A stretch of 63,733 nt of DNA, taken from assembly GCA_023408815.1 (NCBI GenBank), contig JAEYJO010000068.1, positions 1 to 63,733 on the forward strand, read 5' to 3'. Made by a program: the position numbers and the translations under genes. Positions 27,064 through 35,491 of the stretch are shown here, piece by piece. The stretch's first letter is position 1. Each line of letters starts with the position of its first letter. The notes beneath the pieces are model-generated. The model did no database searches. It saw nothing but the letters and a program-made list of their open reading frames with translations, and was not told where the DNA came from. The stretch comes from Bacillota bacterium (GTDB taxonomy: Bacteria; Bacillota; Clostridia; Lachnospirales; Lachnospiraceae).

Positions 27064-27196
27064 GCCAAGAGCAAGCTTGCTGCGGGGTATTTGATTCTAA
27101 GGACAAATTGGCATTGCGAAAATAAGGACGAGATGATAGTATATATAGATGTGAGATGAGGGGTGGCTTCACCCGGTGAAGGAAGGAAAAAATGTA

Positions 27197-28963
27197 ATGA
27201 ATAAAATTCTTGATATAATATCAGATGAGATGAAGCGTGCTTTTTTATCGGCAGGATATGCGGAAGAACTGGGGAAAGTCACATTGTCAAATCGCCCCGA
27301 TTTATGTGAGTATCAATGCAATGGAGCGATGGCAGGCGCAAAGCAGTATAAAAAGGCGCCGATTATCATAGCGCAGGAAGTGGCGCAGAAGTTAAATGAC
27401 AGCAATATATTCGAAGAAGTGGATGCAGTAAATCCTGGCTTCTTAAATTTAAAGCTAAAACCGGAGTTTTTGAAGGATTACCTGAACCAGATGGCGCATT
27501 CTCCTAAATTCGGATTGGATATGCCAAAGTCTCCTAAGAAAATAGTGATTGATTATGGCGGACCGAATATAGCGAAGCCTTTGCATGTGGGCCATCTCCG
27601 TTCTGCCATCATCGGCGAGAGCATAAAGCGTATCGCACGGTATGCAGGACATGAGGTGATCGGAGATATTCATCTAGGCGACTGGGGTCTGCAAATGGGA
27701 TTGATCATTACGGAGCTCCAGGAGCGTTACCCGGAGCTGGTATATTTCGATGAAGCTTTCAAAGGAGAATACCCTAAGGAAGCGCCTTTTACTATTTCGC
27801 AGCTGGAGGAAATCTATCCTACGGCCAGCAGCAAGTCTAAGGAGGACGCTTCTTTTAAGGCGAAGGCCATGGATGCGACATTCAAGCTTCAGAGCGGAGT
27901 CAGAGGATATCGCGCCCTTTGGCAGCATATCATCAACGTTTCAGTAAAGGATTTAAAGAAAAATTACCGCAATCTTAACGTAGAATTCGACCTATGGAAG
28001 GGCGAATCCGACGTTCATGATCTGATTCCCCATATGGTAGAGGATATGAAGGAAATGGGATATGCGTATATTAGCGATGGTGCTCTGGTGGTGGATGTTA
28101 AGGAAGAGTCGGATACGAAAGAGATTCCGCCCTGCATGATCTTGAAATCCGACGGGGCTTCCCTTTATAATACTACGGATCTGGCAACCATTATGGAGCG
28201 TATGAATCGGATACATCCGGATGAGATTATTTATGTGGTGGATAAGCGTCAGGATTTATATTTTGAACAGGTATTCCGCTGCGCAAGGAAAACAAAGCTG
28301 GTACAGCCGGAGACGAAGCTGTATTTTCTAGGATTCGGTACGATGAACGGCAAGGATGGCAAGCCTTTTAAGACGAGAGAAGGCGGTGTGATGCGCTTAG
28401 AATCCCTGCTTTCGGAAATCAATGAAGAAATGTATGGAAAAATTACGGAGAACCGTTTGGTGCCGGAGGAGGAGGCAAAGGAGACCGCCCGGGTGGTGGC
28501 TTTGTCTGCGATAAAATACGGCGATTTGTCCAATCAGGCATCAAAAGACTATATTTTCGATATGGACAGGTTTACCTCCTTTGAAGGGGACACGGGTCCG
28601 TACATTTTGTATACGATCGTGCGCATTAAGTCCATTTTGACGAAGTACAAGGAAATGGGAGGCTCGTTGGTGGAAGCAATGCTCCAGGAACCTTTGGGAG
28701 AAGCGGAAAAAAATCTGATGCTTCAGCTCGTAAGCTTCAATTCCATGATGGAAAGTGCCTATGAAGAGATTGCGCCTCATAGAGTGTGCGCTTATATTTA
28801 TGACTTGGCGAATGCGCTTAACCATTTTTATCATGAGACGAAGATTCTGACCGAAGAGGATACTGTCAGGAAAGAAGGCTTTATAGCACTTCTTGTATTG
28901 ACGCGGGATGTGTTGGAGACATGCATTGATGTATTAGGTTTCCAGGCGCCGGAAAGAATGTGA
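27197..28963 (+). CDS. argS: Arginyl-tRNA synthetase
   Basis: This 588-aa class I synthetase charges tRNA-Arg. It shows the N-terminal Arg-S additional domain, the HIGH-type motif in HVGHLRSAI (about residue 127), FKTREGGVMRL in place of KMSKS, and the C-terminal DALR anticodon-binding domain. ATG 27197 has AAGGA nine bases upstream. The upstream GTG at 27176 follows a GGGTG-GCTT-CACCC hairpin and is unlikely. No arginine T-box is visible in the 133-bp gap before it. tRNA genes follow. Confidence 0.95.
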   Translation: MNKILDIISDEMKRAFLSAGYAEELGKVTLSNRPDLCEYQCNGAMAGAKQYKKAPIIIAQEVAQKLNDSNIFEEVDAVNPGFLNLKLKPEFLKDYLNQMAHSPKFGLDMPKSPKKIVIDYGGPNIAKPLHVGHLRSAIIGESIKRIARYAGHEVIGDIHLGDWGLQMGLIITELQERYPELVYFDEAFKGEYPKEAPFTISQLEEIYPTASSKSKEDASFKAKAMDATFKLQSGVRGYRALWQHIINVSVKDLKKNYRNLNVEFDLWKGESDVHDLIPHMVEDMKEMGYAYISDGALVVDVKEESDTKEIPPCMILKSDGASLYNTTDLATIMERMNRIHPDEIIYVVDKRQDLYFEQVFRCARKTKLVQPETKLYFLGFGTMNGKDGKPFKTREGGVMRLESLLSEINEEMYGKITENRLVPEEEAKETARVVALSAIKYGDLSNQASKDYIFDMDRFTSFEGDTGPYILYTIVRIKSILTKYKEMGGSLVEAMLQEPLGEAEKNLMLQLVSFNSMMESAYEEIAPHRVCAYIYDLANALNHFYHETKILTEEDTVRKEGFIALLVLTRDVLETCIDVLGFQAPERM

Positions 28964-29049
28964 TAAAATCTTCCGATATAGGAATTGTCAGGAAAAATCA
29001 GATTATTGAAAATAATCCAAAATTTTGCTAAAAAGTTTCAGAAAATCTC

Positions 29050-29079
29050 TTGACAAGCTGGGGGATAAAATTGTATACT
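29050..29079 (+). promoter_or_regulatory. Promoter of the tRNA-Val/tRNA-Met pair
   Basis: A perfect TTGACA (29050-29055) is followed after 18 bp by TATACT (29074-29079), about 37 bp before tRNA-Val. Confidence 0.8.
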
Positions 29080-29115
29080 AGCAAAGCGGGTTGCGGAAAG
29101 TGACCTAACAAATGT

Positions 29116-29188
29116 GGGATCTTAGCTCAGCTGGGAGAGCATCTGCCTTACAAGCAGAGGGTCATAGGTTCGAGCCCTATAGGTCCCA
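29116..29188 (+). tRNA. tRNA-Val (TAC)
   Basis: The 73-nt sequence folds as a tRNA. The acceptor is GGGATCT/AGGTCCC with discriminator A, the D arm is GCTCAGCTGGGAGAGC, the anticodon loop CTTACAA gives anticodon TAC, and the T loop is GTTCGAGCC. CCA is not encoded. Confidence 0.95.
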
Positions 29189-29196
29189 TATTATAT

Positions 29197-29270
29197 GGCG
29201 AGATAGCTCAGTTGGCTAGAGCATACGGTTCATACCCGTAGTGTCGAGGGTTCAAATCCCCCTCTCGCTA
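29197..29270 (+). tRNA. tRNA-Met (CAT), elongator type
   Basis: The 74-nt tRNA has acceptor GGCGAGA/TCTCGCT with discriminator A, and anticodon loop TTCATAC gives CAT. The stem ACGGTTCATACCCGT and the paired acceptor end are typical of elongator tRNA-Met rather than initiator. A lysidine-modified tRNA-Ile cannot be fully excluded from sequence. Confidence 0.92.
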
Positions 29271-29275
29271 CTATT

Positions 29276-29310
29276 AAAAACCTTGATTATATCAGGGTTT
29301 TTTTATTTTT
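29276..29310 (+). terminator. Terminator of the tRNA pair
   Basis: AAACCTTGA pairs with TCAGGGTTT around a 5-nt loop and is followed by a T-rich run. Confidence 0.85.
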
Positions 29311-29445
29311 TAAACTCTGAGCACCCTACAAATACCTTACAAATTAATTCATTCTAAAAGTGTGCTGAATAAAATTAAGTATCATATCAATGTATATAAA
29401 ATATGATTTGTATTTATTGATATAATATTTTATCAAAAGGAGGTC

Positions 29446-29598
29446 GTGATAATAAAACTAAAAATAGTGAAAATCGAAAACAGAGTGGTAACATGTGAGA
29501 AGGATAAGGATGGTACTTTGATTGATATAGCACGTAGATGGTTCGCGGAAGATATTCAGGAAGGGGATACAATTGAGATTGAATATAAAACAAAATAA
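29446..29598 (+). CDS. DUF3006-like small protein, copy 2 (50 aa)
   Basis: This is a paralogue of the gene at 1268-1417, with the same core from KIENR to GDTIEI. The ATG start of copy 1 aligns with ATA (29452) here. The nearest recognised start is GTG 29446, only 2 nt after AAGGAGG, so the true initiation codon is unclear: either GTG with tight spacing or a rare ATA. The rest of the frame is intact and under purifying selection by comparison with copy 1. It stands at the left edge of the AT-rich accessory stretch behind the tRNAs. Confidence 0.65.
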   Translation: MIIKLKIVKIENRVVTCEKDKDGTLIDIARRWFAEDIQEGDTIEIEYKTK

Positions 29599-29693
29599 AA
29601 ATTAATTCTTCGTACACATTTTCTTATTTACAAGCAGAACAAATGTTTGTATAATCATATTTGTAGATAAATAAGAAAGTAGAGGGTGGCTAT

Positions 29694-29894
29694 ATGGTAT
29701 TTTATAAAGACATAATTTTTGAAAACAAAAAGTCCTTTTTAATTTATGAGTTATTGATTAATGAGAATACTAATATTCATTTACATCTCGCAAAAGATCA
29801 AGTAATAAAAGAGACGGATATGTTAGTGCTATGGAATTTTACAAATAAAGACAGGGCGCTTCTTCCGGTATACAATTTAAAGATGCTTGATTAG
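29694..29894 (+). CDS. Small hypothetical protein (66 aa)
   Basis: This 66-residue protein is unrecognised, with no membrane segment. Its N-terminus (MVFYKDIIFENKKSFLIYELLINENTN) alternates hydrophobic and polar residues, as in small beta proteins. GAGGGTGG is 5-6 nt before the ATG. It lies between the DUF3006-like copy and a basic coiled-coil gene, all on the + strand in AT-rich DNA. Confidence 0.5.
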   Translation: MVFYKDIIFENKKSFLIYELLINENTNIHLHLAKDQVIKETDMLVLWNFTNKDRALLPVYNLKMLD

Positions 29895-29956
29895 TGAATA
29901 ATTACCAATTCTTGTCCATATACTATAGTAGTTGTTTTCATTATAGGAGGGAAAAT

Positions 29957-30199
29957 ATGGCAGGAAGAAAACCTAAAAAATCTATCGAAGAAAGAATAAT
30001 CGATAAGGAAGAATTAATAGCTGCATTGTTGACAAGAATCAAATCAGAACAAGGTGAGCTAGAAGTCTTGTATAACGAAAAGAAGCTCAAAGACTTAGAA
30101 TCTGTTAGTGAACTCATTAGCACATCTGGATTAAGCCCTGACGAGGTTACCGCGGCAATAAGAACATATACCGAGCAAAAAGAACAAGGTGCATCGTAA
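29957..30199 (+). CDS. Small basic coiled-coil protein (80 aa)
   Basis: This 80-aa protein starts with a basic AGRKPKK patch that resembles a minimal AT-hook, continues as a heptad-rich helix (about 10-50), and ends with a short helical tail (LISTSGLSPDEVTAAIRTY). The layout recalls small nucleoid-binding proteins with oligomerising helices, such as H-NS-like ones, but the similarity is architectural only. TAGGAGGG is placed well for ATG 29957. A terminator follows. Confidence 0.65.
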   Translation: MAGRKPKKSIEERIIDKEELIAALLTRIKSEQGELEVLYNEKKLKDLESVSELISTSGLSPDEVTAAIRTYTEQKEQGAS

Positions 30200-30204
30200 A
30201 TAAT

Positions 30205-30255
30205 AGCCAGAAAGGATTATAAGTCACATAGACCTATTTCCAATCTGGCTCTTTA
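30205..30255. terminator. Convergent terminator
   Basis: AGCCAGA (30205-30211) pairs with TCTGGCT (30244-30250) around a long loop, then CTTTAT. It lies between convergent small genes. Confidence 0.6.
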
Positions 30256-30298
30256 TATTCATAATACTGAAAGTATCCCCCAAAATAGCGGGCTCGCT

Positions 30299-30829
30299 TT
30301 AACTAAAAACGGCATCGCTTTCTTTAGAAGAAGATTTCTCGTTTGTTTCTTCTGTGGTATCATCGCCTGCCTGTCGATTTGCAATTTCTTTGCTATATTC
30401 TGCCTGAGTGATATCTCCATTTTTTAGCATCTCTTTAAGTTCTAAAGCTGAATATTGTGATAGATTACTTGTAGATTTTGATGACGAATCTGCATCTGAA
30501 GAGTTTACTGCAGCGGCATCCGTACTATTTTGATTCTTGGCACCTGAATATTTATCGATGCCTATAGATGCCGCTGCATCAGCAACAGTAGCGGCAGTTT
30601 TACTTCCACTATATACCTCCGTAGTATCGTCAGAATGACCCGTAAAAGTTTTCTGTGATAGTGCCATTCCTTCGCTGGAAATAACAAGTGTATCGCCTTG
30701 AGAAGAGATTGTGGTTCCTTCTTGTGTTTCTTCCTGAATTTTAGAAGTACTATTTGCAATTACTTTACTATTTTGCAGAATAGTATTGTTCTGGATACTC
30801 AGGTTACTACTTTGAATCGATTGAATCAT
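30299..30829 (-). CDS. Ser/Thr/Asn-rich protein with SHOCT-like segment (176 aa)
   Basis: Most of this 176-aa protein is low-complexity Ser, Thr, Gln and Asn. Near residues 122-150 it has YSALELKEMLKNGDITQAEYSKEIANR, which fits the SHOCT motif (short C-terminal oligomerisation element with a Gly-Asp-Ile-Thr turn). There is no signal peptide. The minus-strand RBS AAGGAGG is 7 nt from the ATG, which supports expression. The role is unknown. The high Ser/Thr content suggests a disordered protein. The gap to the MerR gene is AT-rich, with the MerR promoter at its right end. Confidence 0.65.
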   Translation of the reverse strand: MIQSIQSSNLSIQNNTILQNSKVIANSTSKIQEETQEGTTISSQGDTLVISSEGMALSQKTFTGHSDDTTEVYSGSKTAATVADAAASIGIDKYSGAKNQNSTDAAAVNSSDADSSSKSTSNLSQYSALELKEMLKNGDITQAEYSKEIANRQAGDDTTEETNEKSSSKESDAVFS

Positions 30830-31059
30830 AAAGATACCTCCTTAATTTTGTAGTAACAGCTCAAAAAACAAGCCGCCCATATAAAAGATATCGGTAATAT
30901 GATAATAAAATTAATTGAGTTCACAAAATAAACATGAAAAATTCACAATTAACTAATGATATATCGTCTCTTTACAAATAAATTTATATATGATTAAATT
31001 CTTATATTATATTTTTATATCATGTTATTTTCATTATGTATCATGCAGATTTTATCACA

Positions 31060-31090
31060 TTGACTTTGCCCTAAGGGGAAGGTGTAAGGT
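31060..31090 (+). promoter_or_regulatory. MerR-type promoter with 19-bp spacer
   Basis: TTGACT (31060-31065) and TAAGGT (31085-31090) are separated by 19 bp. The spacer holds the dyad TTGCCCTAAGGGGAA. Elongated spacers with a central dyad are the hallmark of promoters that MerR-family activators untwist. It drives the MerR gene directly downstream and the hydrolase after it. Confidence 0.8.
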
Positions 31091-31130
31091 AAAGGCAGAC
31101 ATATAAGATAAGTTGAAAGGAGGACAGCCC

Positions 31131-31988
31131 ATGTTATCAATTGGTGAATTTTCAAATATATGTAAGGTATCTGCAAAGACGCTTCGTTATTATGCTGAAA
31201 TAGGACTTATTATACCGGATGAAATCAACCCTGAAAATGGTTATAGATATTATTCCATCGAACAATTGGAGAAGATGTTATTTATCAATCGCCTAAAATC
31301 ATACAATTTCTCTTTAGAAGAAATTAAAACAATACTGAAATCAGAAGAATTAATGGATGAAAAACTTTTTGCGGCACTTACCGGGAAGAAAAGAGAAATC
31401 GAGAAACAGGCAAAGGAATTTGAAAAGACTTTAGACCAGATAAATAATGATATATGCAATTTAAGAATGGGAAAGTCGATTATGTCATATCTGGAAAACA
31501 TCGATGTTCAGCTTGTAGAAGTACCTATGATGTATCTTTTATTTATCCGGAAAATGGTTCATAAATACGAATATCCGGAAGAATATGGTAAGTGTTTTAG
31601 TAGATTATTCAGGAGGATTGCAGACGATAAATTAACTATGCTTGCTGCGCCAATGGTACTTTTCCATAGCGCAGAATTTACTCCGTCCGGTTTAGATACT
31701 GAATTTGCTGTTCCGGTAAAAGAGTATGTTACTGGGACGAGAGATTTTTATCCGGGACTATGCCTGAAAACAGTTGTGTATGGATCTTATTCTGCCCTAT
31801 CCTCTGTATACACGAGACAACGTGAATGGGCGGAAAAAGAAGGCTATGAATGCAGCAATGCTCTCTATGAAGTATATGTAACCGATCCTTCTGAGGTTTC
31901 AAAAGAAAGTGAACTTATAACGGAAGTTTATTATCCTGTTAAAAAGAAGCAAGAAAGGCAATGTGTGCAAAAGGAGAAATTTATATGA
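31131..31988 (+). CDS. MerR-family regulator with GyrI-like effector domain
   Basis: This 285-aa protein has a MerR winged helix at residues 1-70 (LSIGEFSNICKVSAKTLRYYAEIGLI), a linking coiled coil to about 120, and a C-terminal effector domain of the GyrI-like/BmrR kind that typically binds drugs or other hydrophobic ligands. It likely activates its own promoter. ATG 31131 has AAGGAGG 8 nt upstream; the longer frame from 31113 runs through the RBS. The stop overlaps the start of the serine hydrolase gene (ATGA). Confidence 0.9.
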   Translation: MLSIGEFSNICKVSAKTLRYYAEIGLIIPDEINPENGYRYYSIEQLEKMLFINRLKSYNFSLEEIKTILKSEELMDEKLFAALTGKKREIEKQAKEFEKTLDQINNDICNLRMGKSIMSYLENIDVQLVEVPMMYLLFIRKMVHKYEYPEEYGKCFSRLFRRIADDKLTMLAAPMVLFHSAEFTPSGLDTEFAVPVKEYVTGTRDFYPGLCLKTVVYGSYSALSSVYTRQREWAEKEGYECSNALYEVYVTDPSEVSKESELITEVYYPVKKKQERQCVQKEKFI

Positions 31989-32962
31989 ATCGGGAAAAAG
32001 TGACAGAGTTAGAAAACAAAATAAACAATAACTATAGCAATATTGCAGGGATAGTTGTACTGAAAGACGGTAAGACACTATATGAAAATTATTTTAATGA
32101 ATGCACAGCTGCCAGCCGGATCCACGTTTATTCAGTAACCAAAAGTATTGTTTCCATATTGATTGGGATTGCCATGGACAAAGGATATATTAAAAGCAGC
32201 GACCAGAAAGTATTGGATTTTTTCTCGGATTACATAGTTAAAAAAAGAGAAAAGACAATACAAAGCATCACATTTAAAAATTTGCTGACAATGACAGCTC
32301 CGTATAAATATAAGTTCGCACCCTATATAAAGTATTTCACAAGTGATGACTATGTACAATTTTCGCTTGATCTATTAGGAGGCAGGGAGCAGATAGGGAA
32401 ATTTAGATACGCTCCTCTCATAGGGCCGGATATTTTGTCGGGTATTCTTGTAAAAGCAACCGGTAAGTCTGTGTTTGATTTTGCAGCAGAAAATTTATTC
32501 TCCCCACTTGGAATTACTGTTGAGACCAATGTGATTTTTCATAGTAAAGAGGAACAACTCGCATTTAATAAAGCAAAAGATATCAGCGGTTGGGTTGTCG
32601 ACCCATCGGGAGTAAATACAGCAGGATGGGGGCTTACTTTGACCCCTATGGATATGGCCAAAATAGGTCAGTTGTACTTGTGCGGCGGAATGTGGGGAGA
32701 TAAACGAATCGTATCGGAAAAGTGGATAGAGGAGAGTACAAAGGAACACAGCAGATGGGAAAAACTCGATTTGGCATATGGATATTTATGGTGGCTCCAT
32801 GAGGATGGCTATGCGGCGATGGGAGATGGAGGAAATGTCATCTATGTCAATACAAAGAAAAGCATGGTGATTTCAATTACATCTCTTTTTCGGCCGAATG
32901 TTAAGGATAGGATAGAGTTTATTAAAGAATATATCGAACCGGTATTTGAGAATTGCGTATAA
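31985..32962 (+). CDS. Beta-lactamase-family (class C-like) serine hydrolase
   Basis: This 325-aa protein has the class C/penicillin-binding fold: SVTKS near residue 52 gives the Ser-x-x-Lys catalytic pair, and YAPLIGPD near 138 stands where Tyr-x-Asn usually lies. There is no signal peptide, so it appears cytoplasmic and is more likely an esterase or peptidase than a lactamase. It is co-transcribed with the MerR regulator through a 4-bp overlap; GGAGAAA is the RBS. The pairing suggests a ligand that is both sensed and hydrolysed. Confidence 0.85.
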   Translation: MNREKVTELENKINNNYSNIAGIVVLKDGKTLYENYFNECTAASRIHVYSVTKSIVSILIGIAMDKGYIKSSDQKVLDFFSDYIVKKREKTIQSITFKNLLTMTAPYKYKFAPYIKYFTSDDYVQFSLDLLGGREQIGKFRYAPLIGPDILSGILVKATGKSVFDFAAENLFSPLGITVETNVIFHSKEEQLAFNKAKDISGWVVDPSGVNTAGWGLTLTPMDMAKIGQLYLCGGMWGDKRIVSEKWIEESTKEHSRWEKLDLAYGYLWWLHEDGYAAMGDGGNVIYVNTKKSMVISITSLFRPNVKDRIEFIKEYIEPVFENCV

Positions 32963-33023
32963 TGAATTTTAAATTTCTTATTATTTTTCTATAAAAAAAT
33001 TGTTTTTACAAAGAGGAAGTGTT

Positions 33024-33083
33024 ATGGTTAGGTATACAGGAAAAGAAGAACTGCATGACATAGTTTACAGGTTGGGAAAGTAA
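33024..33083 (+). CDS. Possible micro-ORF (19 aa)
   Basis: ATG 33024 follows GAGGAAG by 5 nt and opens a 19-codon frame (MVRYTGKEELHDIVYRLGK). It could be a leader peptide, or the remnant of a longer gene whose body was lost. It has no second copy in the window. Support is the RBS only. Confidence 0.25.
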   Translation: MVRYTGKEELHDIVYRLGK

Positions 33084-33123
33084 GTATGGCGCGGTGACTA
33101 CAGTCAGAAAAGGTGGTAGTGCA

Positions 33124-33771
33124 ATGGATGTAACGACACAGGCCTTAAGGGAGACATCGATACGTTATCCCGAACGGCTTCATATTCATAAAGGAAGAGA
33201 GATTTCCTATGGAGCTCATCAAATATGGTATCCGGGGTGGATTCAACGGATGAGCGGATGCGGTCCGACGGCAGCGTCCAATTTATTATGGTATCTGGCA
33301 GCCACCAGACCGGAGGAATGCGGCGGGCTTTATGACGGAGACGGAACGAGCTATGCGGGAATGCTGCGTCTGATGGAGGAGGTATGGAACTATGTAAAGC
33401 CGGGCGTGCGGGGGGTAGACAGACCTTCTATTTTTATTGACGGAGCAATCGGCTTTGGCCTAAAGCATGAAATAGCTTTGAAGGCCAGACTTTTAGAGGT
33501 TCCGCAAGCAGAAAAAGAGCGTCCCGGTATGGAAACGGTATTGGAGTTTCTGACCGCCGCTTTTTCAGACAATTTACCGGTGGCTTTTTTAAATTTGTCG
33601 AATGGAGCAGTGAGAAACCTCGATAATTGGCACTGGGTAACACTGGTGTCCACGGATAGGGACTTGAAAGCACAGATGTACGATCAGGGGAGAAAGCAGA
33701 TCATCGATGTGAACCTATGGCTTTCTACTACTGCCGGCGGAGGTGCTTTTGTTGCATTAGAACCGCTTTAA
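33124..33771 (+). CDS. Papain-fold (C39-like) cysteine peptidase-like protein
   Basis: This 215-aa cytoplasmic protein has MSGCGPTAASNLLWYL near residue 43, where Cys sits in the position of a papain-like nucleophile, and NWHWVTLVST near 172 with the His. This is the Cys/His arrangement of C39-like peptidases and related amidases. The substrate is unknown. ATG 33124 is preferred, with AAGGTGG 7 nt before it. An aldo/keto reductase gene follows after 27 bp, so they probably share a transcript. Confidence 0.7.
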   Translation: MDVTTQALRETSIRYPERLHIHKGREISYGAHQIWYPGWIQRMSGCGPTAASNLLWYLAATRPEECGGLYDGDGTSYAGMLRLMEEVWNYVKPGVRGVDRPSIFIDGAIGFGLKHEIALKARLLEVPQAEKERPGMETVLEFLTAAFSDNLPVAFLNLSNGAVRNLDNWHWVTLVSTDRDLKAQMYDQGRKQIIDVNLWLSTTAGGGAFVALEPL

Positions 33772-33798
33772 AGTATAAAAGATAGAGGAGGGCTTATC

Positions 33799-34950
33799 AT
33801 GCAGTATAGAACAAATCCTAAGAACGGCGAAAAGATTTCGGCCTTAGCGTTCGGTTGTATGCGGTTTAACAAGGATGAGAAGGAAGTAGAGAGGCAGATC
33901 CGCCATGCCATTGAACAAGGCGTGAATTATTTCGATACTGCGTATATTTATCCTAACAGCGAGGCTACTCTTGGAAAAATACTCGCCAAGGATGGGATGC
34001 GGCAGAAGGTCAATATTGCGACTAAGCTTCCTCATAATAATGTCAAAAAATATAGCGATCTAGACCGTATTTTTGCTACGCAGCTTGAGCGGCTGCAAAC
34101 GGATCATATCGACTATTATCTAATACATATGCTGGGTAATGTGAGGTCGTGGAAGCGGCTTAGAGATCTTGGAATCGAAAAGTGGATCGATGAAAAGAAA
34201 GGTTCCGGGGCCATCCGTAATCTCGGTTTTTCTTTCCATGGCCCGCAAAATGAGTTTTTGACACTGTTAGACGAATATGACTGGGATTTCTGCATGATTC
34301 AATATAACTATTGTGATGAAAACAATCAGGCAGGAAAGACGGGCCTTAAGCGTGCCGGAGAGAAGGGGATTCCTGTTATGATTATGGAGCCCTTGCGAGG
34401 GGGAACTCTCGCCAATCCGAAAGCATCTATTCGGGATATATGGGAGCGGGCTGACATGAAGCGTTCACCTGCGGAATGGGGATTTCGCTGGGTGCTCAAT
34501 CATCCTCAGGTGTTGGCAGTGTTGTCGGGAATGAATGAAATGGGGCAGCTGGAGGAGAATGTGAGAACCTTTTCCGATGCGACGGCCGGTTCTCTCACGG
34601 AAGCGGAGCTGGAAGTGTACGAAAAGGTGAAAGCCGAAATCCAGCGTTCCATGAAGGTGCCTTGCACCGGCTGCGGTTATTGTATGCCCTGCCCGAAGGG
34701 CGTAGACATTCCAAGCAGCTTCTCAGCACTGAACGATGCGGCAAGCCGCGGGAGAATAATGTCCAAGGCCATGTATATTATGACTACTGGAGGCAACAGT
34801 GCTTCCCAATGTGTAAAATGCGGCAAGTGTCAGACTCATTGCCCGCAAAATATACTTATTCCTGAAAAGCTCGAGCAGGTAAAAAAGGAGCTGGAGGGCG
34901 TAACATATAAGCCTATGCGCTTTTTTATAAGAAGATTTCTGGGTGTTTGA
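33799..34950 (+). CDS. Aldo/keto reductase with C-terminal 2[4Fe-4S] domain
   Basis: This 383-aa protein has an N-terminal aldo/keto reductase barrel with the full tetrad visible: Asp46 (NYFDTAY), Tyr51, Lys76 (IATKLPH) and His110 (YYLIHML). From about residue 285 it has a ferredoxin-like module with Cys in CTGCGYCMPCPKG and CVKCGKCQTHCPQN. It probably links NAD(P)H or ferredoxin to a carbonyl substrate in the cytoplasm. GAGGAGGG is the RBS. A related gene at 35714 keeps the Fe-S module but loses the tetrad. Confidence 0.92.
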   Translation: MQYRTNPKNGEKISALAFGCMRFNKDEKEVERQIRHAIEQGVNYFDTAYIYPNSEATLGKILAKDGMRQKVNIATKLPHNNVKKYSDLDRIFATQLERLQTDHIDYYLIHMLGNVRSWKRLRDLGIEKWIDEKKGSGAIRNLGFSFHGPQNEFLTLLDEYDWDFCMIQYNYCDENNQAGKTGLKRAGEKGIPVMIMEPLRGGTLANPKASIRDIWERADMKRSPAEWGFRWVLNHPQVLAVLSGMNEMGQLEENVRTFSDATAGSLTEAELEVYEKVKAEIQRSMKVPCTGCGYCMPCPKGVDIPSSFSALNDAASRGRIMSKAMYIMTTGGNSASQCVKCGKCQTHCPQNILIPEKLEQVKKELEGVTYKPMRFFIRRFLGV

Positions 34951-35027
34951 GAAGGCAGGAAGAATTAAGCGCTCTTTAAAGGTCACTTGAACGGATTAGT
35001 GGAATCATGGAGAAATCGGGAAACATT

Positions 35028-35432
35028 ATGGATAATAATACAAAAAGGGAATTAACAGAGGCACTTAAGGAAGTGTCTTCCTTTATTGGCAGATGTGAAA
35101 AAATGCAGGGAAAGTTCGAGGAAGGGACCTCTCAGCATTCACTTCTTAGAAACCGTATAAAGGCGCTGTATATTTAGCAGGCGCTGATAAAGGATGTACT
35201 GACGCAAGAATCGGAACCGGAGGGCGAGTGTCTTGCGAATAACTATACGGAAGAGGATTTGAAAAATGCACTTCTTCCGGTGATTTCAATTATCAACAAA
35301 TGTGAAAAGGCGCAGGGAAAATTTGCGGAAGGAACTTCGCAGTATATACGTTATAAAAATATGATAGGGCCGATGTATCTTTCGAAAGAATTGATCGAGG
35401 TTACACTCGATCACAGACGAGTCGTTCGATAG
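35028..35432 (+). pseudogene. Two-repeat helical protein broken by an in-frame TAG
   Basis: The frame from ATG 35028 encodes two copies of a motif of about 60 residues. Copy 1 contains RCEKMQGKFEEGTSQHSLL and copy 2 contains KCEKAQGKFAEGTSQYIRY. An amber codon at 35175-35177 ends translation after 49 residues, but the same frame then continues to the stop at 35430-35432. The TAG aligns with a Ser codon (TCG) in copy 2 (LYI-stop-QALI against MYLSKELI), so a single C-to-A change explains it. It is a recent pseudogene or, less likely, a readthrough case. The family is not recognised. Confidence 0.7.
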
Positions 35433-35446
35433 ATGTATAGTTAAAT

Positions 35447-35491
35447 AAAACGGAGAGTTACTTTAAATATAGGAGTATCTCTCCGTTTTAT
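35447..35491 (+). terminator. Terminator after the broken gene
   Basis: AAAACGGAGAG pairs with CTCTCCGTTTT (11 bp), followed by ATTA. The next 220 bp (35492-35713) hold no gene that I can support. Confidence 0.8.

Noticed and set aside
27064..27196. Arginine T-box before argS
   Set aside because: No GGAACCGCGG-type core or terminator/antiterminator pair is present; only a short GGGTG-GCTT-CACCC hairpin.
29271..33083. Integrated element using the tRNA-Met 3' end as attachment site
   Set aside because: The region is AT-rich and accessory-looking, but no direct repeat of the tRNA 3' end and no integrase gene were found.
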